From assembly GCA_044433505.1 (NCBI GenBank), contig JAWXTM010000002.1, positions 17,228 through 81,227 on the forward strand: DNA of 64,000 nt. The letters are read 5' to 3'. Made by a program: the position numbers and the translations under genes. Numbering within the stretch: the stretch's first letter is position 1; every line of letters starts with the position of its first letter. Origin of the DNA: Mucinivorans sp044433505 (GTDB lineage: Bacteria > Bacteroidota > Bacteroidia > Bacteroidales > Rikenellaceae). Below, one piece after another: positions 35,269 through 42,125 of the stretch. Under the pieces are notes generated by a model. That model ran no database searches. It saw only the letters and a program-made list of their open reading frames with translations, and was not told the DNA's origin.

Positions 35269-35329
35269 CTTTGGGGGTTTGGAGGAACGACAAACAAAAA
35301 AATCGAAGATTTTTTCCAAACCCCCAAAG
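35269..35329. repeat. Nested inverted repeat between two family A copies
   Basis: A perfect 14-bp stem CTTTGGGGGTTTGG / CCAAACCCCCAAAG encloses 33 bases that contain a second hairpin AAAAAATC-GAA-GATTTTTT. It is not part of the other family A copies in this window. Confidence 0.7.
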
Positions 35330-35353
35330 CTATAGCTCTGGTGTAGTGCTTTA

Positions 35354-35463
35354 GTTATAGCTTGTAGTATTACAAACTAAAATGATTAAAGTTTTTTGGT
35401 TCTTTTGTTCACAAAAGAACCAAAAAACTTTAATCATTTAGTCTACTATAATACAAGCTATAT
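35354..35463. repeat. Family A repeat, full palindrome
   Basis: The central stem is 27 bp and perfect (AATGATTAAAGTTTTTTGG... to its complement) with loop TTCA. The outer arms TATAGCTTGTAGTATTACAA and its near complement extend it to about 108 bases. It ends 9 bases before the stop of the aspartokinase gene, so it is positioned to act as that gene's 3'-end hairpin. Confidence 0.85.
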
Positions 35464-35471
35464 AAAACTAA

Positions 35472-37589
35472 TTAATAATCTATATCCGCCACCTCCAAAA
35501 TATCACTGAAAAGTGCCCTCGTGCAACTCTCTATACCCGCCTCACCAAAATCACGAATCTGCAACGGCAACTCCCTATAACGTGCCGAATCTATCAACAC
35601 CACATTCCCCTCTTCACCATAAATAGCACTACCATTACGACTCAACGTACACCTTGCCACTCCACCCTCTATCTCCATACGTGCTACCACCTTACCCTCT
35701 CCCTTACAACTATTGTCGCTAACCTCAAAACTATCGACCGCACACTCACGTGCCATAATCTTCATCTGTGCTGCAACTCCCTGTAAATCACCCCCCAAAC
35801 ACGCCTCAATAGAGGTCACCGTATCACCGCTATTAAGCAACTTCCTAAGGGTATTTAAGACAGGAAGCCCCCCTGCAACCGTTGCGCCATAAAGCACCTT
35901 AACCCCACGCTGTAGAGCCTTTTCACGCAACTCACTTGTCGCAGACTCAGCACGACTAAGCACCGCCGTCACTACACTTACCTCACTATCAATTAATTTC
36001 TGGTAGCTTTGAGTACTCTTTGGATCACACTCCACAAAGACGCCATTTTCGCACTCTGGGCTGCTTAGTTCCTCTAGGTTGCGAGTAATCTTGAACCGTA
36101 GCCCATAGCGTAGCGCAATCTTCGAACGCTTTGCCCACAGTCGTCGAATAAGTGCTGTGGAGAGTTCATTATCACCATTAATATATAGGGTAAGGGTTTC
36201 ATAAGTTTTGGTAAAGAGCTTGCGGTGGAGCAGTTGCGTAGCATCACGCAGTGCCCACAGTTCGCTAACGAAGGCTATATTTTCAGCCGTTGCGCCCTGA
36301 CGTGACGCCAATATCGGGAAGCCTGCGCTCTTTAGCGTAGAGTATATATCGGCCGATAGCTCCTCATTACCAGCCAGCTCCGCCCCTACAATAGCAAGAG
36401 TAGAGAGGTTGCGCCTTGCCACTGGCGTTTCAATTTCCCCACGCTCAATTTCCCCTGAGAACTCTTTGCAGAGTATCTCTATTGCGCTTTGAGTATCGCC
36501 ATTTTTGAGGGCTACGCTAGTGCTATTTTCTTCACTATTTTCGCTAACCATATAGAGTTGAATCCCTGCGCTACATAGTGAGCGGAAGATTCTATAATTC
36601 ACCCCAAGAAGCCCTTGTGAGCTTCCCCCACGCAGGGTTATCAGTGCCGAGTCATTAATCGAGCTTATGCCCTTTGCTGGGCGATACTCTGCGCTTGGGG
36701 TAATATCTTTAGTGATGGTAGTACCCCTACATTCTTTATTTAGAGTGGAGCGTATGATAATAGGAATTTCTGCATTATAGGCAGGGAAGAGTGTTGGAGC
36801 GTAGAGCACCTTTGCACCGAAGTTACACAGCTCCATAGCCTCGGTAAAGCTCAACTCGTCGAGTAGTTGTGCTTCAGGAACAATCCGTGGGTCACAGCTC
36901 AAAAAGCCGTCCACATCGGTATAGATATATAGTTCCTTAGCACCAAGTGCTGCTGCCACCACTGCTGCGGTATAGTCCGAACCACCACGCCCAAGGTTAG
37001 TAATCGTGCCATCAAGCGTATCGCTCGAAATAAAACCACCCATCACAACAATGCGCTCTTTAATATCTTTAAAACGTTGTTGCAAAAGGGTATTAGTTGC
37101 AACAAAGTCTACAATATGGCGAGAGAAATAGCGGTGAGTCTTGACCACTTCAATAGAGTCGATATGGGCAGCACCCTCTATCATTTGCGCCATAATCAAG
37201 GAGCTGAGTCTTTCGCCAAAGGCTACTACATTTGCCTCATCTTGGGCACTATACTTCCCCACAGAGGCAATTTGGGTAGCTCTATTTCTGAGTTGCGAGA
37301 GTAGCACTTGGCACTTCTCCCAAATTCCCTCACGCTCTCTCTCTGGGATACTCTTTTCTATTGCATCACGGTGGCGAGCATTAATCTCTTCGAGCCTTTG
37401 GTTATACTCTGCCTCAACACCCGACGCTGCCTCTTTACAGAGCCACAAGAGCATATCGGTAATACCCCCAAGTGCCGATACTACTACCACTACACGTTCA
37501 TCCATTGGTTCGCTGAGTGCAAAACCACAAATATTATCTCTCCCCAGTGGGCTTCCGACCGATGTTCCTCCAAATTTTAATACACGCAT
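35472..37589 (-). CDS. Aspartokinase fused to a degenerate homoserine dehydrogenase domain
   Basis: The start is at 37589 (MRVLKFGGTSVG), giving 705 residues; upstream codons belong to a repeat element. Aspartokinase residues are intact: KFGGTSVG (5-12), NLGRGGSDYTA (198-208) and TDVDG (224-228), with ACT domains at about 310-460. The rest (466-705) follows ThrA-type homoserine dehydrogenase but is about 110 residues too short. The Gly-rich NAD(P) loop reads YINGDNELS. The Lys of VVT(P/A)NKK is lost (VVTAVLS), about 35 residues up to the EPDPRDDLSG motif are missing, and DVARK has become GVAAQ. The first step of the lysine/threonine/methionine pathway should work; the homoserine dehydrogenase step should not. 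Confidence 0.9.
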   Translation of the reverse strand: MRVLKFGGTSVGSPLGRDNICGFALSEPMDERVVVVVSALGGITDMLLWLCKEAASGVEAEYNQRLEEINARHRDAIEKSIPEREREGIWEKCQVLLSQLRNRATQIASVGKYSAQDEANVVAFGERLSSLIMAQMIEGAAHIDSIEVVKTHRYFSRHIVDFVATNTLLQQRFKDIKERIVVMGGFISSDTLDGTITNLGRGGSDYTAAVVAAALGAKELYIYTDVDGFLSCDPRIVPEAQLLDELSFTEAMELCNFGAKVLYAPTLFPAYNAEIPIIIRSTLNKECRGTTITKDITPSAEYRPAKGISSINDSALITLRGGSSQGLLGVNYRIFRSLCSAGIQLYMVSENSEENSTSVALKNGDTQSAIEILCKEFSGEIERGEIETPVARRNLSTLAIVGAELAGNEELSADIYSTLKSAGFPILASRQGATAENIAFVSELWALRDATQLLHRKLFTKTYETLTLYINGDNELSTALIRRLWAKRSKIALRYGLRFKITRNLEELSSPECENGVFVECDPKSTQSYQKLIDSEVSVVTAVLSRAESATSELREKALQRGVKVLYGATVAGGLPVLNTLRKLLNSGDTVTSIEACLGGDLQGVAAQMKIMARECAVDSFEVSDNSCKGEGKVVARMEIEGGVARCTLSRNGSAIYGEEGNVVLIDSARYRELPLQIRDFGEAGIESCTRALFSDILEVADIDY

Positions 37590-37595
37590 CTTTTT

Positions 37596-37804
37596 TAAGG
37601 GGACTTCTAAAAATTGATTTGGTGGATTTGGGATGAGATTTTGAGTTGAGTTTTTGCCGCATTTTCTCTCTAATAGCCCCGCTATTCGAGAGAATAAAGG
37701 TGAAAAATCAACCAAAATGTCGCCCAAAGGCATCAAAACCTATTTCTTTACATCCATTTTTATTTGTTAAATTTTTGTGGGGTCAATTTTTAGATGTCCC
37801 CTTA
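37596..37804 (-). mobile_element. MITE-like element, family B copy 2 (209 bp)
   Basis: Its terminal repeats are TAAGGGGACTTCTAAAAATT and, inverted, TAAGGGGACATCTAAAAATT. Read on the minus strand it aligns throughout with the 8369-8580 copy, including GGTTTT..ATGCC...GGGCGA.ATTTTGGTT and the stretch AAATGCGGCAAAAA. The internal hairpin AATAGC/GCTATT (near 37676-37692) replaces ACTTAGC/GCTAAGT of copy 1, so the stem is kept while its bases differ. It fills the gap between the SDR stop, which it overlaps, and the aspartokinase start. Confidence 0.75.
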
Positions 37805-38557
37805 TTTTGCTGTTAGACCACCATCAATTAGGTGCAATGAGCCCGTTACAAATGGGGCATTTGCTAGGTACAAGTACATTTGAGCCACCTCGGCAGCTGT
37901 GCCTAGGCGTTTAATAGTGTACGCCTCACTCTCCACCTCTAGTGCCTTTTGAAGATTGCCATTAAAATCACGATCAGCCCACCTCTGCATAGCACCCAAT
38001 GCCAGTGGAGTGATAGTTGTTCCAGCGCATACCCCACTAATGGAAATACCCTGACGACCATAATCAACAGCAATATTTTTGATCATCTGCCCAATAGCAC
38101 CCTTAGTGAGCCCATAACTAAAACTCATACCCTTACCGATAAAGGCTTGATCCGATACACTCACTACAATAGTGCCTCCGCCCGTCTCTATCATCTGTGG
38201 CAGAACAGCCTTAAGCGTATAGATATACCCCTTGACATTTATTGATAAAATTGTATCAAGCTCCTCATCGGTTATTGAAAGTACAGTATTGCTTTGGTGT
38301 ATGCCTGCATTAAGAATAAGCGAGTCAATCTTTCCAAACTTCTCGACACACTGCTGTGCAGCACCCTTCAAAAACTCTGGGTTAGTAACCGAACCAACCA
38401 ACGATAGGTAGCGGTTCTCGTGCCACCCTTGGGTAGTTTGCTTTAGTTCCTCTTCATTGAGATCAAGCAGTGTAATATTATAATTATTATTATAAAATAA
38501 CTTAGCGATTTCACGCCCGATGCCTGTTGCAGCACCCGTTAAAAAAAGTGTCTTCAT
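37802..38557 (-). CDS. Short-chain dehydrogenase/reductase (SDR)
   Basis: The 251-residue classical SDR has the cofactor loop TGAATGIG (7-14), the NAG motif at 83-85, catalytic Ser near 133-135 and the YxxxK pair Tyr148/Lys152, followed by the usual C-terminal TGSLHLIDGG. It should be an active NAD(P)H-dependent oxidoreductase in the cytoplasm; the substrate cannot be told from the sequence. The Asp in LLDLNEEEL after the second strand hints at NAD(H) preference. The stop codon TAA coincides with the end of a family B repeat. corA lies upstream on the same strand, separated by an AT-rich inverted repeat. Confidence 0.9.
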   Translation of the reverse strand: MKTLFLTGAATGIGREIAKLFYNNNYNITLLDLNEEELKQTTQGWHENRYLSLVGSVTNPEFLKGAAQQCVEKFGKIDSLILNAGIHQSNTVLSITDEELDTILSINVKGYIYTLKAVLPQMIETGGGTIVVSVSDQAFIGKGMSFSYGLTKGAIGQMIKNIAVDYGRQGISISGVCAGTTITPLALGAMQRWADRDFNGNLQKALEVESEAYTIKRLGTAAEVAQMYLYLANAPFVTGSLHLIDGGLTAK

Positions 38558-38561
38558 ATTT

Positions 38562-38668
38562 TTAATTCATAATGTATAATGCATAATGCATAGTTGTTAA
38601 TTGTGAATGGTGAGTGTTTGGCTAGAGCTAAAAAAAATATGCATTATGAATTATACATTATGCATTAA
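38562..38668. repeat. AT-rich inverted repeat between corA and the SDR gene
   Basis: Two 31-base arms (beginning TTAATTCATAATGTATAATG and its inverse) with two mismatches are separated by 45 bases. They are built from short units ATTCATAATGTATAATGCAT that also occur as a fragment at 61273-61300. It may end or stabilise the corA transcript. Confidence 0.7.
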
Positions 38669-38671
38669 CCA

Positions 38672-39625
38672 TTACAGCCATTTCTTGCGTTTAAAGAACA
38701 ACAGGATCGCTCCCACCGATACCAACATCAATCCTATTGCAAATAAGTATCCATACTCCCACTTCAACTCTGGCATAAAGGAAAAGTTCATACCATAAGC
38801 ACTTGCAATAAGCGTCGGTGGCATAAATACTACCGATAGGACTGTAAACATCTTGATGATCTTATTCTGCTCAATGTTGATAAGACCCATATACATATCC
38901 TGCAAGAACTCCAGCCTCTCAAAATTGAAATCAGCGTGGTTCAACAACGAGTTAATGTCCTTTAACATAATATCAACCCTTGGGCGAATATCCTTTGGGA
39001 AACGCTCCGAACGCTGCACACCACTGAGCAATCGCTGGCGGTCGAAGATAGTCTCACGAAGCAACATAGTGTCCTCCTGTAGGCGATTGATTTGAAGAAG
39101 TAGATCCTTTTCAACACTCTTGTCCATCTTGGCAGAGGCGGTTGAAAGTGTTGCAATCTTCTTCGACATAATCTCGACCATATCGGCATCAAGGTCGATA
39201 CGTGCCTCCAGTAGTGAAATAAGTATCGGGTACCCAGTCGTAAAAGATCTGTAAGAAATCTGCAATTTGCGAGATGCCTCGGCAAAGGTTCTCAGGTAGC
39301 AACTGCGCATAGAGACCAATACCCCCTCGATAAGGGTAAAGGAAACTGGCTCAATTATAAAACCGTCCTCTTTGAGTATCGAGAAGTTGGAGTTACATTG
39401 AATGTAATGCTCACTTTCATTGTAACGAGATGAGGTCTCGATCTCTTCGGCTTGCTCACGGCTCTGAAGCTCAAAGTCAAAGAAGTTCTCAACTGTCTTA
39501 CGCTCCCGTGGGGTAGGGTCAAGCAAGTCTATCCAGAGTAGTTCCTTGCTGGTAAGCTCATCGAAGAGCGTGTAGTCAGGATCGGTGACTACTTTATTGA
39601 GTGATTTAAGGTATAGCGTTATCAT
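38672..39625 (-). CDS. corA: CorA-family divalent cation (Mg2+/Co2+) transporter
   Basis: The 317-residue protein has a large soluble N-terminal domain of long helices (about 1-255) and two C-terminal transmembrane segments. The family-defining GMN motif (residues 278-280, SAYGMNFSF) stands at the end of the first one, followed by a short loop and the last helix ending in FFKRKKWL. CorA pentamers form a Mg2+ channel in the inner membrane. It starts directly after the mqnA stop, with no gap, so both are likely co-transcribed. Confidence 0.94.
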   Translation of the reverse strand: MITLYLKSLNKVVTDPDYTLFDELTSKELLWIDLLDPTPRERKTVENFFDFELQSREQAEEIETSSRYNESEHYIQCNSNFSILKEDGFIIEPVSFTLIEGVLVSMRSCYLRTFAEASRKLQISYRSFTTGYPILISLLEARIDLDADMVEIMSKKIATLSTASAKMDKSVEKDLLLQINRLQEDTMLLRETIFDRQRLLSGVQRSERFPKDIRPRVDIMLKDINSLLNHADFNFERLEFLQDMYMGLINIEQNKIIKMFTVLSVVFMPPTLIASAYGMNFSFMPELKWEYGYLFAIGLMLVSVGAILLFFKRKKWL

Positions 39626-40363
39626 TTAAAGGTCTTGAATTTTGGTTAAAAAAAGTTTTATTGCATCTTTTTTCTCCTCGGAGAGTTCGTACTCGATTTT
39701 TCGGGTCAAGTAGTCGAGTTTTCTCGGTCGCAACGGATCGTCGCCGTAGCAAAGATCCAGTGCCCTTTCTATGTTGTTGACTCCATACCTTAGTGCGGAG
39801 TTTAAATGATTTTCAGCTTCCACGCCACGGGGCGTTAGTGCCACCCACACCGCAAAGACAAATGGCAGGGAGGTGAGCCTTTGCCACTCTTGGCTCATAT
39901 CCCACTTGTGAGCAAATGTAGTTTCAAGGTCATAGACCTTGTCGCCAATAGCCACAACTGCCTCATTTGTGTGGACTCTATCGGGAATCCCCGTGATGAA
40001 TTCTGGTGAGATACCCCAGTGCTCTTTGCAGAGTATCTGGCATAGCTTGACAGAGGTACGGGAGTCAGTATCGAGGTATATCGTAGTAATATCTTTAAGG
40101 CTACAGTTGCTAAGTAGTGCAACAGTGTCGACTTTGCCTGTGGCAGAGAGGCAGTAGGGGGTGATAATTTTCGCTTGTGGGGGCATATCGCAGAGCGCAC
40201 CAACAGGTACAAGTGCAACATCGCAGCGAGATTCTTTAGCAAGAGTGGCGCACCCCGAAGGTGGGCAAAGTGTTAGCGCAGCGTGAAGCTCTCCATTAGC
40301 CTCGCACCGAATACCATAGATAAATGGTAGTGTGTTGAGATATTCTACTGCTACGACTCTCAC
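39626..40363 (-). CDS. mqnA: Chorismate dehydratase (futalosine menaquinone pathway)
   Basis: The 245-residue protein starts with GTG at 40363; its opening phrase AVEYLNTLPFIYG corresponds to the family's VxYLNTxPL. It has the periplasmic-binding-like fold of MqnA/MqnD, with VALVPVGAL and DTDSRTSVKL segments in the expected order. MqnA converts chorismate to 3-enolpyruvylbenzoate, the entry step of the futalosine route to menaquinone, so the organism probably does not rely on the classical Men pathway. A TACCTTTG box on the minus strand (40451-40458) is a possible -7 element. The chorismate supply may involve the DAHP synthase encoded at 61.8 kb. Confidence 0.85.
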   Translation of the reverse strand: MRVVAVEYLNTLPFIYGIRCEANGELHAALTLCPPSGCATLAKESRCDVALVPVGALCDMPPQAKIITPYCLSATGKVDTVALLSNCSLKDITTIYLDTDSRTSVKLCQILCKEHWGISPEFITGIPDRVHTNEAVVAIGDKVYDLETTFAHKWDMSQEWQRLTSLPFVFAVWVALTPRGVEAENHLNSALRYGVNNIERALDLCYGDDPLRPRKLDYLTRKIEYELSEEKKDAIKLFLTKIQDL

Positions 40364-40550
40364 CCGTCTCGCTCATTTGTGTTAAGTTTTTAGTTACTTC
40401 AAAGCGGAGTTTACCCAACTCCCCGAACTTTTTTTGACAAAAATTCGTCACAAAGGTACTCAAAAAAATGTTAAAAAAAAGCAAAAAGATTAATAAATTT
40501 TTATTAACTTTGTCACCAGTTAGATATTAATTAATTTTTTGAGCAGTAAG

Positions 40551-41408
40551 ATGACTTCTTCACGCAAGATGTGTGGGAAGACCTCGAAGCCTGAATGGCT
40601 AAAAATTCGACTACCGCAGAGTGCTGATTATGCACGTGTGGCGAGTTTGGTGCAGAGGTATGGTCTTCACACAATATGTAGCAGTGGAAAGTGCCCCAAC
40701 ATTTCGCATTGTTGGAGCGCGGCAACAGCAACATTTTTAATAGCCGGGGATATTTGCACCCGTGGCTGTCGCTTCTGTGCGACCCAAAGCGGAAGACCGC
40801 TTCCCCTTGATAGCGCAGAACCCTCTAAAATTGCGCACTCTGTCAAAGTTATGGAACTTAAACACGCCGTGATTACCTCGGTCACTAGGGATGACCTAAA
40901 GGATGGTGGGGCGGCACACTGGGTGCAAACTATTCAGGCGGTTAGGGCCGAGTCGCCAGAAACTACTATCGAAGTGTTGATTCCTGATATGCAGGGCAAA
41001 GAGGAACTGCTCGATCTAATTATTGCTGCCAGACCTGATATTATTGGGCACAATGTGGAAACAGTCAGAAGATTGACCCCCGAGGTGCGCTCTAAGGCTA
41101 CTTATGAGATGTCGCTTGGGGTATTGAGTTATATTAGTGAGAAAGGGGCAGAGGCTAAGAGTAGCATTATGTTGGGGCTTGGCGAGAGTGAGCAAGAAGT
41201 ACTCGAAACATTACAGGATTTATATAATGTTGGGGTACGCAGAGTGACCCTTGGGCAGTATCTGCAACCAACGCTAAATCACACTCAGGTGAGCGAGTAT
41301 GTTCACCCCGACAAGTTCGAGGAGTATAGACAAAGGGCACTAGAGATGGGCTTTACGCACTGTGAGAGTGGCCCACTGGTACGTTCCTCTTATCACGCAC
41401 AAATGTAA
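40551..41408 (+). CDS. lipA: Lipoyl synthase (radical SAM)
   Basis: With ATG 40551 as start the protein has 285 residues; an in-frame TTG four codons earlier is less likely. Both iron-sulfur sites are complete: the auxiliary cluster CX4CX5C (Cys43, 48, 54 in CSSGKCPNISHC) and the radical-SAM cluster CX3CX2C (Cys69, 73, 76 in CTRGCRFC). The C-terminal RSSYHA with the conserved Ser is present. LipA inserts two sulfurs into octanoyl groups on E2 and GcvH proteins. A TAACTTTG box at 40505-40512 is a probable -7 element. lipB follows after 9 bases, forming a lipoate operon. Confidence 0.96.
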   Translation: MTSSRKMCGKTSKPEWLKIRLPQSADYARVASLVQRYGLHTICSSGKCPNISHCWSAATATFLIAGDICTRGCRFCATQSGRPLPLDSAEPSKIAHSVKVMELKHAVITSVTRDDLKDGGAAHWVQTIQAVRAESPETTIEVLIPDMQGKEELLDLIIAARPDIIGHNVETVRRLTPEVRSKATYEMSLGVLSYISEKGAEAKSSIMLGLGESEQEVLETLQDLYNVGVRRVTLGQYLQPTLNHTQVSEYVHPDKFEEYRQRALEMGFTHCESGPLVRSSYHAQM

Positions 41409-41417
41409 GATAAAGGG

Positions 41418-42086
41418 ATGGAGTATAGAGTAAGAAAGATAGAGTTTGGGGTAATGCGCTATGGCGAGGCGTTGGAGCGTCAAGAGGCACTTTTCGAAGA
41501 GGTGAAGAGTGGCAGTGATGGGGCATTTGTGGTGGTGGAGCATCCGCACGTCTATACGCTGGGCAAGAGTGGAGATGATGGAAACTTGCTCATTGATGAA
41601 AAGAGATTGGAGAGCCTAGGGGTTGAGTTTCATAGGACAAATCGTGGGGGGGATATTACCTACCACGGCTATGGACAGGTGGTTGGGTATCCTATTGTGG
41701 ATATAGTGAAGATGGGCATTTCGCTCAGGGAGTATATCTGGGGATTGGAGCAGATGATAATTGATGTGATGGGTGAGTATGGTATAGTGTCCCAGAGGGT
41801 GAGCAGTGCCACAGGGGTGTGGGTAGATGGCGGTACGCCTAAAGCACGCAAAATTGCGGCTATCGGTGTCAAGGCATCACGTGGGGTGACTATGCACGGC
41901 TTTGCGCTCAATGTAGCAACCGATTTGAGCTACTTTGGGTATATCAACCCTTGTGGGATGACCCTTGGGGTGACCTCAATGGAAAAGCAGGGCGTGAATG
42001 TGAATTTCAAAGAGGTGAGTGATAGGCTATTTAGCTACTTCGAGTCGGGTGAGTTTTTAAGAGCTATTGAAAATGCCCGTAACTAA
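41418..42086 (+). CDS. lipB: Octanoyltransferase
   Basis: The 222-residue enzyme moves octanoate from acyl carrier protein to lipoyl domains, giving LipA its substrate. The signature RGGDITYHG (76-84) is complete, the catalytic Lys145 stands in KIAAIG and the acyl-thioester Cys179 in NPCGMTLGVTSM. Length is normal. It directly follows lipA. The stop TAA runs into a 21-base remnant of a family B repeat end. Confidence 0.95.
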   Translation: MEYRVRKIEFGVMRYGEALERQEALFEEVKSGSDGAFVVVEHPHVYTLGKSGDDGNLLIDEKRLESLGVEFHRTNRGGDITYHGYGQVVGYPIVDIVKMGISLREYIWGLEQMIIDVMGEYGIVSQRVSSATGVWVDGGTPKARKIAAIGVKASRGVTMHGFALNVATDLSYFGYINPCGMTLGVTSMEKQGVNVNFKEVSDRLFSYFESGEFLRAIENARN

Positions 42087-42104
42087 AGGGGGCTTCTAAA
42101 AAGA
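42084..42104 (+). mobile_element. Solo end of a family B element
   Basis: TAAAGGGGGCTTCTAAAAAG matches the family B terminal repeat with one or two changes. No opposite end was found nearby, so it is a remnant or a chance-trimmed copy. Its TAA is the stop codon of lipB. Confidence 0.5.
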
Positions 42105-42125
42105 GAAAAAAATGAATAATATATT

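Noticed and set aside
37590..37736. N-terminal extension of the aspartokinase frame
   Set aside because: The extra 49 codons are the translated family B repeat; the conserved KFGGTSVG start follows the ATG at 37589.
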